Shown here: positions 1-10,133 of the stretch, piece after piece
Layout of the letters: each line of letters begins with the position of its first letter
How positions within the stretch are numbered: the first letter of the stretch is position 1
Source of the DNA: Larix kaempferi
Lineage: Eukaryota; Streptophyta; Pinopsida; Pinales; Pinaceae
DNA: 64,000 nucleotides
Reading direction: 5' to 3'
NCBI GenBank assembly: GCA_027924585.1
Contig: BSBM01000370.1
Location: 27,771,501 to 27,835,500 of the forward strand
The notes under the pieces: model-generated
Seen by the model: the letters and a program-made list of their open reading frames with translations, nothing else
Databases searched by the model: none
What the model was told of the DNA's origin: nothing
Position numbers and translations under genes: made by a program

Positions 1-1
1 T

Positions 2-922
2 TCAATAAACAAGCTAAAATCTGCCTTAAATCTAGCTTTTGACATGAGCGATTTGGGCTTGCTGAGTCACTTTTTGGGCTTGGAGATAGCTCAAAATTTT
101 GATGGGATCACTATATCTCAGCAAAAATATGCTTCCGACTTGTTATTGAAGTTTAATATGGCTGAATGTAAGGCAGTCCCATTCCCATTCCTCTCAGGAA
201 TCAGTCTTGAGGAGGGAGATTCTACACTGCTTGCAGATTGCAGTATGTATCGACAGTTGATTGGTTCACTACTTTATTTGACACACTCAAGGCCTGATAT
301 CTCATATGCCGTGAGTGCCATGTCAAGATATATGCAGCAGCCACATGAGCTTCATTGGCGAGCAGCCAAGCGGATCTTGCAGTATGTGCAAGGTACGAGA
401 CATTTTGGCATACATTATGCTGCAGATTCTGAGCTTGATTTCATTGGTTTTACTGATTCAGATTGGGCAGGTGATAGCATTGATTGGAAGTCCACTTTTG
501 GTTATGTTTTCATGATTGGTCATGGTGCTATTTGCCGGTCCAGCAAAAAGCAAGCAACCATTGCACTTTCTTCAGCAGAGGCAGAGTATTGAGGGGCAGT
601 CAATGCCTGCATTCAGGCAGTTTGGTTGCAGGGTATTCTTTCCGAGTTTGGTTTTGGTGGCACTACTTCGATTGTCCTATTTTGTGACAATCAAAGTGCT
701 ATCAAGATCTCCACAGATCCAGTTCAGCGACAGAGGACCAAACACATTGAGATTCATATGCATTACATTCGACAGTTGGTGCATGACCGCACCATCATTT
801 TGCAATATTGCCCTACTGATGAGCAAATTGCAGACATCTTCACCAAGAGCTTCACTGAGAAGAAGTTCTCTTACCTCCGTTCACTGTTGGGGGTGAGTTC
901 CATCATGGTGGAGACAGATTGA
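2..922 (+). pseudogene. Ty1/copia pol 3' fragment (reverse transcriptase end and RNase H), broken
   Basis: The reading frame is already open at the left edge, so this is the 3' part of a copia polyprotein. The first third matches the end of the reverse transcriptase domain (LSHFLGLEI, then GSLLYLTHSRPDISYAV). RNase H follows with TDSDWAGD and ALSSAEAEY, and later DNQSA, KHIEI and ADIFTK. A TGA at 590-592 interrupts the frame just after SSAEAEY, at a place where copia elements usually have an arginine codon, so a CGA-to-TGA change is likely. The same frame then stays open to a natural-looking stop at 920-922. The family acts as a cytoplasmic virus-like-particle polyprotein. This copy cannot make full-length Pol. 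Identification is firm; the element's 5' part lies outside the window. Confidence 0.93.
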
Positions 923-1083
923 TTCATTATTATGCTTTAGCTTGAGGGGGGGCTTTCTTCCCACTGGGTTTTCCCTCTTTCCTCACTTAGTTTATTTTCA
1001 GCATTTTTTTGGATTATTGTATCGGGGTGACCTTTGGTCTTAGTTACCAGGGCCCCACATTATTTTTTGCACATCATAGTCTA

Positions 1084-1096
1084 GCTTGAGGGGGAG
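1084..1096 (+). other. Polypurine tract of the copia element
   Basis: GCTTGAGGGGGAG directly precedes TGTT, the usual start of a copia LTR. A similar purine run (CTTGAGGGGGGG) lies near 941-952, just downstream of the pol stop, and may be an older or duplicated tract. Confidence 0.7.
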
Positions 1097-1850
1097 TGTT
1101 CGGATATCCACATCATCTTTTTCAGGATCTTGCATGCAATTAGGGTTTGCATGCAAATTCTAGGGGTTTGCATGCACTTGCATGCACTTTGCATGCATCC
1201 CAGTCACCAGTTTGATGCCTCCAGCACCTTAGCCACCTTATTCTAGCACCCGGGAGCCACTTACTTCAGAGTTTTAGCCCTCCTAGGCTGAAAGGCGCCC
1301 ACTTCTCACCTACTGCCAGAGAAGGGCGCACTTGTTTACCTACCACTGCAGTTCCACTTCAGTTACACTCAGTTAGCTCCGATTCTCCCTGATTTGAGGC
1401 TAGTTTCACTCCCGACTGACTGTTTCACTTCCCTTGGACCTCTAGATTGACTAGATGACTTTTTCTGACTTCAGTTAGCCTCCCATGTGCCCCCACTGAG
1501 CCTCCTTCCCTTAATCAGTGCTACACACTTCAGTTACACATGACACACTCAGTTAGACTCAGATTGACACCTGGATGACTGGTTCTTGTGCATTGATGAC
1601 CACCACCGATTGATGATGAGGACTCCTAGTTGGAGTCAAGCTACTCCATTCAGTGATTTGAATGACTTACTTAGGCAATTCGAATTGCTTAGTCATTGAG
1701 ACAGTTTATATTGTAATCATTCACCCTTATTGGGATATTGAGCACTGCTGCATGTTTTGCACAGTTTTGCACCATATTTTCTATTTTCATCTGTTGTGAT
1801 TGATTTACTTGTTCATTAGATCTGCTGTGACTAATTTTACAAAGAGGTGG
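1097..1850 (+). repeat. Copia 3' LTR (right end approximate)
   Basis: The LTR starts with TGTTCGGATATCC immediately after the polypurine tract. Its left part holds five TGCATGCA palindromes (1131-1199). Its right part (about 1690-1830) is T-rich, with a TATATTG-like box near 1708, as in the U3/R part of plant LTRs. I could not fix the right border: no second LTR is present for comparison, and the CA end near 1800-1850 is a guess. Confidence 0.6.
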
Positions 1851-2353
1851 GTCCATTCCTTGTCAAGACCAGGACTGCCCTCAATCAAGAGGAAGACATG
1901 TTAAAGCAACTAAATATGTATAAGGGGGAGAAATGGGTATATGACCAACATCAATTCATATCCACGAAGAGGCATTAGATTAAAAAGTCTTTCTACAATA
2001 TCAACCTAATATAGAATGGGAGAATATTGCTTACCTTGATAGTTGGGATCATGTTAGTAAGGTTTTGTGAACTGACACCAAGAAATACACACAAGGGAAA
2101 ACAAGGAAAGCAAGAATCCAAACAACAATAGTGCCTACCCTAGAAGGAAGAGCAAGGGATAAAAAGGACTGCATATGAGGCTCATATATACATGGATATA
2201 GATGAGCTAGAACAAGAGCATACCAGTGAAAAATCCAAAACATAAGGGGAAGAGGGAAACCAACAAGCACTACTAAAAGTCATAGAGGTAGAAGATACAA
2301 CTAGTGGGTCAGAAGCAACTTCTGTTTGGTCTGAAACAACTGCAAAATTACAT

Positions 2354-3195
2354 GTGGTTATAACGGAACACCTCCCATCAGCAATACTGGCAAATTTTCA
2401 AGCACATCCCAACTCAATAACAACTGGGGTTGTCCAAACTCATCCCACACTATTTTCCCAATTCATGGACATAAATAGACAAAATATTTATATCATGAGG
2501 GACACATATCCCAAGAAATGGGTAGAGATGACCCAAAATAAATTGCTATCAGTAGTAGATCACAAAGAGGGCACATTTAAAATGGCATTTTTAGAGCCAA
2601 AGGTCCCAGTGGTGAAAACATATGATGATTGTAAGGCCACACAGATAAAGGTTAAATTTGATCAGTTTATCCCTATGGACATAGTGGAATTTTATAGATA
2701 ATATGGTGAGTTGTTGTGTAGGGATGTCCTTCAATTTCCTGCAAATGTCAAGAAGATGCATGCCTTAGTGTAGAAAATTGAGAAATAGTTGAAGTTGGAG
2801 AAGGTGTCCACTAGGGCCAAGCAACTAACTATCAAAGAGTTGGAACGCAAAATTATTACATTGGTGGCCAATCCAAATGACCCCACTCCTGTATAATCAC
2901 TGATTCAAAAAAAGGACAATGATATCCTACTGCTGAAGAAGAGGTTGAAAGTGTCAGATGAAGAACATGTTCAGACCCCATAGTCAGTGGTGTTGTATGA
3001 AGAGAAAGAGAAGACTTACATGAAAATGTTAGATTATAAAATCTCGATGGAGCAATAGAGAGATAAGGTGACTGACCTAGAGCTTCAAGTGTCTAGGTTG
3101 GAGTTAGAAAAAACAACAATTACTGCTCAAACCACCTCACATCCAACTGAAGGTACTGGAAAACTTATGATGTACTTGGCCATGAAATAAGTGAA
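2354..3195 (+). pseudogene. Decayed coding region with coiled-coil character
   Basis: An open stretch of 115 codons (2354-2701) is followed in nearby frames by protein-like sequence rich in Lys, Glu and Leu (for example KELERKIITLVANPNDP, then LLLKKRLKVSDEEH, then DKVTDLELQVSRLELEK). Frequent TAG and TAA codons interrupt it. Most of these stops stand where CAG or CAA (Gln) would fit the coiled-coil context, as expected of C-to-T decay in methylated DNA. I do not recognise the family; an accessory or gag-like gene of a retroelement is possible. No function is assigned. Confidence 0.4.
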
Positions 3196-3780
3196 AGATT
3201 AAAGATAAAGAGGGAGACATTACTGCTCTGAAAAATGATATAGCATAAACTGATGAACTCATTAAGAATATGAAGAAAACAAGGATGAGGTGTAGCAAGA
3301 GATAGGTATACTATAAAAAAGGCTCATAGGGAAATCCACCTTAAAAGGATCCAAATGCACCCTTTGGGATAAAGTATCAACTGAAATTCAAATATTTGGA
3401 TCATTTTGAGTTGATCCAGGAGGAACTAGAGCTGGAAACTACATCAACAACATAGATTAAAAGGACATCAACATAGCTAGAAGCCAAACCTAACATATCC
3501 AGTAATGCAATTAAGTTTTTGAACAATAGGACTAAGACTCGGCTGCAAACATTGGGGGCTACTGACAAAACCCACATCATAACATAGGATAATAAGGTAA
3601 TAGCAAAGATACATATGATGAATAGGGCCCAAGGTAGAATAAACAATTTGATATCAGGAATCTCCTTTTTTAAAGGCCTTTTTAAATATGCATTACAAAG
3701 AGGGTTTCCCTCCCCTCCGGTATGGGAGTGGTGATCTATACCCCTAGGAGGAATACCAAGATCAATTGAATAAGAAAATA

Positions 3781-4080
3781 AATGATGATGCCATGTTTGA
3801 AAACATGGAAGGAAACCCGAAAGGGATAATCATAGTAGAATTATTGTTTGAGGAATTTGAATTATGGGCTGGCCTGAAGCTCACTTTTAAAAATCCTCCA
3901 TCAATATCATATGAGTAGTACACAAATGCAGAGATAGCAGTAAATGCTATGAAAAATCACAAGTACCCCATGGGGAAGAATTGGAAACAAATTCCAAATA
4001 TTCAAAGGTGATTTTTCCAGTCTAATGGAAAACCTCAACCTCAACCTCACATCAAGGTTAAATTAAAAGGGTTGATTCAA
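3781..4080 (+). pseudogene. Second decayed coding stretch, possibly of the same element
   Basis: Plus-strand translation gives protein-like sequence (MFENMEGNPKGIIIVELLF, then ELWAGLKLTFKNPPSISYE, then AVNAMKNHKYPMGKNW), broken by TAG and TGA codons. The frame fades near 4080, where copies of GGACAACCA(A/G)T begin. The composition resembles the region at 2354-3195, so both may come from one degenerate element. Family unknown. Confidence 0.3.
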
Positions 4081-4109
4081 GTTAAAATAAGCAATATTGC
4101 GGGGCGCGG

Positions 4110-4200
4110 TTTGGACAACCAATAATAAAAAAAGTAGTTTTGGACAACCAGTAAAAAAACAATTTTGGACAACCAATGAAGAAAAGGGGTAGTTTCATGA
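4110..4200 (+). repeat. Short tandem repeat with a TTTTGGACAACCA core
   Basis: The core (TTT/TTTT)GGACAACCA(A/G)T recurs three times between 4110 and 4172, with A-rich spacers of about 20 bp. It is a simple local duplication without coding potential. Confidence 0.6.
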
Positions 4201-6719
4201 ATCAATTAGAAAAAAAGGTATCTATACAAAGAGAATTTGAAAATCCTATATCATTATTAGGCATATTTTCGGAGAGGGAAGGGCAAGTTGTGCCTAGACA
4301 AGAAGCTCCATAAAATTTAGATCTCACATTTGTATCAGCCTGTACCAATCTTCTTCTTTATATTTCTCCTCCATTAATTCATAGCCTACTCCAGACTCTA
4401 TAATACTTCTTGATCATTAATAAAAGCTTGAGTAGCGTGTTACTCATGTTGGGTGTTTTGATTGTCTTTTTAGAACTAATCAACCTTCACATTAATTATC
4501 AAGCAGGGAATGTAAAATTTTCAAGGTTACGTGCAAAATCTATGCATGATACAATTTCCTCTGTGGTGCTGAGAAATCTAATATGATCATGCAGTATGCA
4601 ATCAAGCATTTAATCAATCTAATCTTCTTTGGAAGGAACCACACTTCTAATTAGAAAATATGATCAATAACACTCTTACCTGGAAATGTATCACACTTCT
4701 CAATTAGATCGCACACCTGGAAAGACAGGAAATATGATCAAAACCACGCTTGCAAGAAATAAAATCACTCTTTTGAAATCAAGCTCGCACACCAAATAAC
4801 AGTTTTGAATCCAATGAAAAGTAATAGCTACATATATAAAGCACATGCTTAAGAAAGAACACTTTTTTTGAATGAAGACACTCTTCACACTTTACTTTCT
4901 GAATTGAAACAAGCTCACACGTGCTTGAAATATAAGGTTAAACCCACAATTGTATAAACTTAAGTCACATTGTTGAATTGAAGCACTCTTGCATAAATTG
5001 GAAAACAAACCCACACTTGCTGAGATGAAAGGAAATACTCAAAATTTAATAATCGTAGCTAAGTAACAACATGTAATAACAAGTAACAACAATAAGTAAC
5101 AACATATGTAATAAACGAAATTCAAAACTAATAGCAACTACTATAAATTCAACTAAAAATATATGATAAAACTACGAAAAACTAATTGAGATGGCAGCAC
5201 TTGTTCATCGAAGGGGCCCTTCCTTCTCCAACTAGGGCTTCTGAAACAACTCATGAAGGAAAGCTCATATCACCGAACCAATATGCTTCCATTATGAGAT
5301 TAAAATAATACAACAATGTTATGATCTATGCCATGTTCTTCTAATTCCCCTCATACATGAGATTGATTTCATATTTATACATAAAATCTTTAATGAAGAT
5401 CAGAAACCGAATTCTAATTTTGGAATTTGTTTAAACAAATTTGCCAATCTTGAAAATTGACCGTAACACCAAATATAAGAAAATCATCTTGAAAGAACCA
5501 CCCATATATCCCAAGTTCATGATTTTATGATGATTATGCTTGTGACTCACCTAATTTGGCTTATTTTGCACAAAACCCATGTCTTATATTTTTGAGATTC
5601 GTCCTCATCTTCCCGCAAAATGCAACACAAAATTGTTTCTTCTTATTTGGCACGTGTTTGACTGAGATCACTTGACCACGAGTTGGAGGCTGCCATGTTG
5701 GATCTGGGTACGAATTGAGGATAACAAGTCCATGTCATCAAACCTCGGAACAAAACCATTTTGTGTATTTCCACGTGGAGGTGTGCTAGTATGCCAACAA
5801 TGAGTGCTGCAACTTGAGAAGTTGCAACAAATACACGAGTGTCGTTACTTGAGAACTTGCAACATAAACCGTCATTAGGAAAATAATGTATAATAGTTCT
5901 TAATCTATTAAAAATAAAGGAAAATGAGCATTACTTAACCACTAAAGCATGAATAAGCATAATACGACATTTTATGAGAAATTATGGTAAATTGAGTGAT
6001 AAAATAGCGGTGAGAGGAAGCAATAGGGATGGAATGGATGTCTGCAAATGGTAATAATGATGACATATTCATGGCCCAACAACTCTATCATATGCATGTG
6101 TTGAATGCGATGATTATCAATGAAGAAAGATGATTTCATTTTTATGAGCAAGTTTATATATGAATGTCTGTTTTGTTGGATAGTTTATGAAGGTCTCATT
6201 ATTGTTTAATACATGAATGTTCTAGCTACCATTTCCATGCGCTTTACCAAGATTTAAATTACTTTTGTTAGAACTGTTGAATTCTTAATTGCTCAATATG
6301 TTATTTTGTCACCATGAATTGCAAGATTTATCCCTAAGATACCTTGCATACTACTTTTTGTTCCACCAAATTCTCCATTCACCCCTTCAATATCAATTCA
6401 TGATTATAAATGTGACAAATGCCTCTAAAGTTGAAGGTCTAATAGTCATCCCACCTATTTGTCTTGTACATCTGTAAAATTTAAAATTAAACCAAAAAAA
6501 ACCAGGTTTCTAAAAAAGATTGAGATCTAAATTTGAATAAAATTGAGTTGTATCATGCCATGGCATAGTTCCTTTACAGTCTGGAACATCTCAGGGTATA
6601 CCATGAAAAATGGAGTCGTTGTCAAGGATGGAGATTTGAAGTAAATTTCCCTGGGCATGAAAAAGATTAGCATTGGTTCTTGATAGTGGACCAGAATAAG
6701 ACATCAGGCTTTACAAATT
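4201..6719. other. AT-rich intergenic DNA, no gene seen
   Basis: No reading frame here has recognisable protein character. Around 5050-5110 there is a short run of AAGTAACAAC / GTAATAAC repeats. The stretch may include the untranslated leader and 5' LTR of the gypsy element whose gag follows, but I could not find a matching LTR pair. Confidence 0.4.
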
Positions 6720-7482
6720 CCACTTGGCGACTTCATTGGTGTAGATCTGGCTTCTGGAAAGAGGCATACCAAAGCCAATCCTAGATATAAAGAAATACAT
6801 GTTCTTCCTAGACCCAAAAGTCTTGTTACCTGGCGAAATATCTGTGATAGAGATTCATCTTCATCTACATGCAATCCTTATGCCGATTCATCTCCTTTTG
6901 TAGATCTAGAAGTTCAAGATTCATCAAATAGATATGAAACCCCTTAAGATAAAGATTCTTTAGCAATAATCCTTGCTTCACCTTTAATTGGCCTACATAA
7001 TTCCCCTCTTTCCTTCCCTAAAAGTGATCAACCTTCTTTCATGCCTATTATTAAGAATCCTCAAATTTCTGTTTCTCCTCAAGCAAAGAACCTCATTCGT
7101 CAGCGTCTGATGGTTGGAATAGGCAAAGAAGGTGTTAATCCACCCACCCCACCTCAAATGAACCCCTAGGTAGAAGTCATATATGGCCCTTTGGATCTTT
7201 CTCAGAACCTTCATGATCTACCTGATAATTACCATAAGCTTTTGCCAAAATTTGATGGAGAAAAAATTATCATGACTGAGGAACACATATCAACATTCCA
7301 AGACTTTACTGATAATCTCTTTATAGAATATGATGATGTCTTCATGACTCTGACTTTTTGTGCAAACATTAGAAGGTGATGTTAGGAAATGGTTTAGAGG
7401 GATTCCTGCAACATCCATTAATTCTTTGCAGGTCCTAAAAACTACTTTCATGAGACAATGGGTAAAAAGAGAGGCCATATCT
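6720..7482 (+). pseudogene. Ty3/gypsy-like gag, 5' part, cut by the transposon at 7487
   Basis: From about 6720 the plus strand reads as a long protein-like frame with internal stops (TAA near 6944, TAG near 7168). It enters a conserved plant retrotransposon gag domain: LPKFDGE, EEHISTFQDF, FIEYDDVFM, then after a +1 shift near 7370 a KWFRG-type motif and ending MRQW. In this family the motif RQW is followed about ten residues later by LTEF. Here RQW sits at about 7450 and the LTEF part lies at about 19336, beyond an 11.85-kb insertion. The gene is dead by stops, frameshift and insertion. The match to the gag family is by motif memory. Confidence 0.8.
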
Positions 7483-7486
7483 ATTA
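7483..7486. repeat. Left copy of a possible 4-bp target duplication (ATTA)
   Basis: ATTA directly precedes the GGGT end of the insertion, and ATTA directly follows the ACCC end at 19334-19337. Four matching bases can occur by chance. The independent evidence for the borders is that gag is interrupted and resumes exactly there. Confidence 0.55.
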
Positions 7487-7508
7487 GGGTAAAAACGTGA
7501 AGGTGGGT
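7487..7508 (+). repeat. Left terminal inverted repeat
   Basis: Begins GGGTAAAAACGTGAAGGTGG. The reverse complement of 19312-19333 begins GGGTGAAATAATGAAGATGG, so 17 of 22 positions agree. Beyond position 22 the similarity falls off. Confidence 0.7.
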
Positions 7509-7550
7509 AACACTTCCGGAGAAACAAGTGCAAAAAAGTCTTAGCGGAGG

Positions 7551-7832
7551 TTATTCGGCCGATTAATATTTGTTATTCGGTCGAATAATTATCATTATTC
7601 GGCCAAATAATGCATAAGTTATTCGGCCGAATGCTTAGTAACAGTTCTCCGTTTAGGTTAACGGGGATCCTTGAAGTGTGTGCAAAGCACTGCCGGCCGG
7701 GAAAATTTTTCGGGTGTTAGTTTATTCGGCCGAATAATTGTTCGGCCGAATAATTATTCGGTCGAACAATTAGTCGGCTGAATAATTGTTCGACCGAATA
7801 ATTGTTCGGCCGAACAATTGTTCGGCCGAACA
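7551..7832. repeat. Left subterminal cluster of TTCGGCCGAA palindromes
   Basis: About ten copies of TTCGGCCGAA or one-base variants (TTCGGTCGAA, TTCGACCGAA), usually joined by TAATT or CAATT, so that runs read ATTATTCGGCCGAATAATTG. The same motif recurs near the other end at 18372-18504 and is rare elsewhere in the window. Subterminal palindrome clusters are typical transposase-binding sites; that role is inferred. Confidence 0.85.
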
Positions 7833-8705
7833 CGTTTCCTACATAAAATCCCAACCTCGTCCGCAGTTTGGCATTATTCATTGGCAATTTTTTGGACCTC
7901 GCATGCGGGCCCGCTGTCGATCAATGCTGCGACTGTCGACATTCACCACCCTGCATGGTTGCCTTGTTAACCCTCTCCCACTTTGTCGCTACTGCTCGCC
8001 CGCTCTCTCGCCACCCCTCGCTCGCTCTCCTACCACTCCTAGCCTGTTATCTTGTCACTACTCGCCACAACACTTGGATGCTCTGTTCGTCGACGAGGTT
8101 GCTATCTGCGAGCTCGAAATTGGCGTCTGCCATAGGATGGTCGCTCCATGATGGATCCGCGTGGAGTTAACGGCTGCGGGGTGAGGTTAGAATTAGTTTC
8201 ATTGTTTCGTTTATATGTTCTTTTTTTGTTTTCCAATTTGATTTTTGATGTATGCATACGTATTCGTATTTTAATGTGTTCTCGAAATGTGGTAGTGTGT
8301 GCAGGTTAGTTCGTTTGTTGAGTTGGTGGTTGTCATCGGTGCTTCGTTGGTGTTTTGGTTTTCGACGCAGAGTTGATAGTTTGTCATTTTCAGGTATTTT
8401 TTGATGATGAGTTGTGTCGTTTTGATTTCATTTTCGTATTTTTATAGTTTTTTGTTGCTAACACAATTTGTTGTTGTATGTAGGAAATATTTTTTGTTCG
8501 GCGAGTTTGTGGTCGTATCCGGTGCGGCGTTGTGGTTCGACAATATGTTGACTGCGAGTTTGGTTTACAGGTATGTCTCATTTCCCAATCATTTGGATTG
8601 TCAAAAAATATAGTTGTCGTTTGAATAAAATTAAAAAAATATTTGCATTCAGGTTTAAAATTAGACTGTTTATTTTTTTTACATTTAATTTTATGTTCAT
8701 TTTGT
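7833..8705. other. Leader-like stretch of the transposon, no gene recognised
   Basis: The stretch 7860-8160 is markedly more GC-rich than the rest of the element (CTCGCC/CTCGCT-rich), and overlapping short open frames there do not resemble known proteins. T-rich, G/T-biased sequence follows at 8200-8600. It might be a promoter or 5' leader; no exon can be linked to it with confidence. Confidence 0.3.
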
Positions 8706-8957
8706 TGAACAGAGTTTAAGAACTATGTTCATGAACAGAGTTTAAGAACTCTGTTCATGAACAGAGTTTAAGATCTCTATTCATGAACAGAGTTCTTAAA
8801 CTCTGTTCATGAACAGAGTTTTTAAACAGAGTTCTTAAACTCTGTTCATGAACAGAGCTTAAAAACTCTGTTCATGAACAGAGTTTAAGCACTCTGTTCA
8901 TGAACAGAGTGCTTAAACTCTGTTCATGAACAGAGGTTAAAAAAACTGTTCATGAAA
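8706..8957. repeat. Palindrome array with GTTCATGAAC core
   Basis: About ten units of AACTCTGTTCATGAACAGAGTT, each itself palindromic, separated by TTAAG or TTAAA. The array can fold into many alternative hairpins. Unit spacing is 20-30 bp. A related short array lies at 9175-9341. Confidence 0.9.
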
Positions 8958-9174
8958 AGATAAGAAATATATTTTTTGAATGTTACATCTATAGGTTTAA
9001 TATACGAATACCAATATTTAAATGGCACCTATTCCTATTGGACAGTCTTGTTTTGATCAATTTTCTGCCTTCCCTTAACTTGTTTTTGTGTAATAAATGT
9101 TGAAGTTTGCACCTATCTAATTTTTTATACTAAATTTATATAATAAGATATAAAGAGGATGAAAATTTTTACAC

Positions 9175-9341
9175 TTAAACAGAGTTCTTGAACTCTGTTC
9201 ATCAACAGAGTCTTTAAACTCTGTACATGAACAGAGTTTAAGAACTCTGTTCATCAACAGATTTGAAAGACTCTGTTCATGAGCAAAGTTGAAAGACTCT
9301 GTTCATGAACAGAGTTTAAAGATTCTATTCATATAAAGAGT
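9175..9341. repeat. Second GTTCATGAAC palindrome array
   Basis: Several more copies of the ACTCTGTTCATGAACAGAGT palindrome, more diverged than the first array (ATCAACAG, ATGAGCAAAG variants). A unique AT-rich spacer of about 215 bp separates the two arrays. Confidence 0.85.
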
Positions 9342-9390
9342 CATAGTGTTGTAAGTCCTTCATTATTTTTTTTCTTATAAATAATAAGTA

Positions 9391-10117
9391 ATGTTTGTTT
9401 ATTGAGATATATAATGGAATCATATGTGATGGATGAAAAATTTGTAAGGTTACTATACTACTACAATTAACTGCATTATATCTTATATCTGATTATGAAA
9501 TGATTATTAATTTTATCTTTATGTTGCAAGAGTAATGATGGTAGGAATTTCAGTTAATTAATTATGCTAGAGTTAGGAGAGGGACTCACAAAAAAAAAAA
9601 AACACTTATACTACTTTAGACACCCCTACATTTGGTATGTAGTTCTTTATAAGATATGTCTTTAAGTCTGTAGAATTAACATGTACAACTTCAATATGTT
9701 ATGAGTTGACATTTGTGTAAAAAAAAATTTCTTATAAATAGAGTACGATTCTTATAATAAGTGGATATATATATATATATTTCGTGAGATGTTTGTTTAT
9801 TGAGATATATAATAAAATCATATTTGATGGATGAAAAATTTGTAAGGTTACTATACTATTACAATTAACTGCATTATAACTTATATTTGATTATGAAATG
9901 ATTATGAAATATATCTTTATGTTGCAATAGTAGTGATGGTAGGAATTTTAGTTAATTAATTATGCTAGAGTTAGGAGAGGGACTTACCAAAAAAAATCAC
10001 TTATACTACTTTAGACACCCCTACATTTGGTATGTAGTTCTTTATCATATATGTCTTTAAGTTTGTAGAATTAACATGTAGAACTTCAATATGTTATGAG
10101 TTGACATTTGTGTAAAT
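9391..10117. repeat. ~398-bp tandem duplication upstream of the plus-strand gene
   Basis: The segment starting ATGTTTGTTTATTGAG at 9391 is repeated from 9789, with matching stretches such as GTAAGGTTACTATACTA, TATGCTAGAGTTAGGAGAGG and CTTCAATATGTTATGAG. Copy 2 ends about 16 bp before the putative start codon at 10134, so the duplicated unit probably contains the promoter or 5' leader of that gene. A poly-A run and a (TA)n run are the main differences between copies. Confidence 0.85.
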
Positions 10118-10133
10118 TTAGAAATCATATCAA

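Noticed and set aside
7786-8170. Two overlapping 100-121-codon frames in the GC-rich stretch
   Set aside because: They overlap on the same strand in different frames, lack motifs and start inside the palindrome cluster. They look like composition-driven open frames.
8390-8613. Open frames on both strands
   Set aside because: Low-complexity T/G-rich sequence with no protein-like character.
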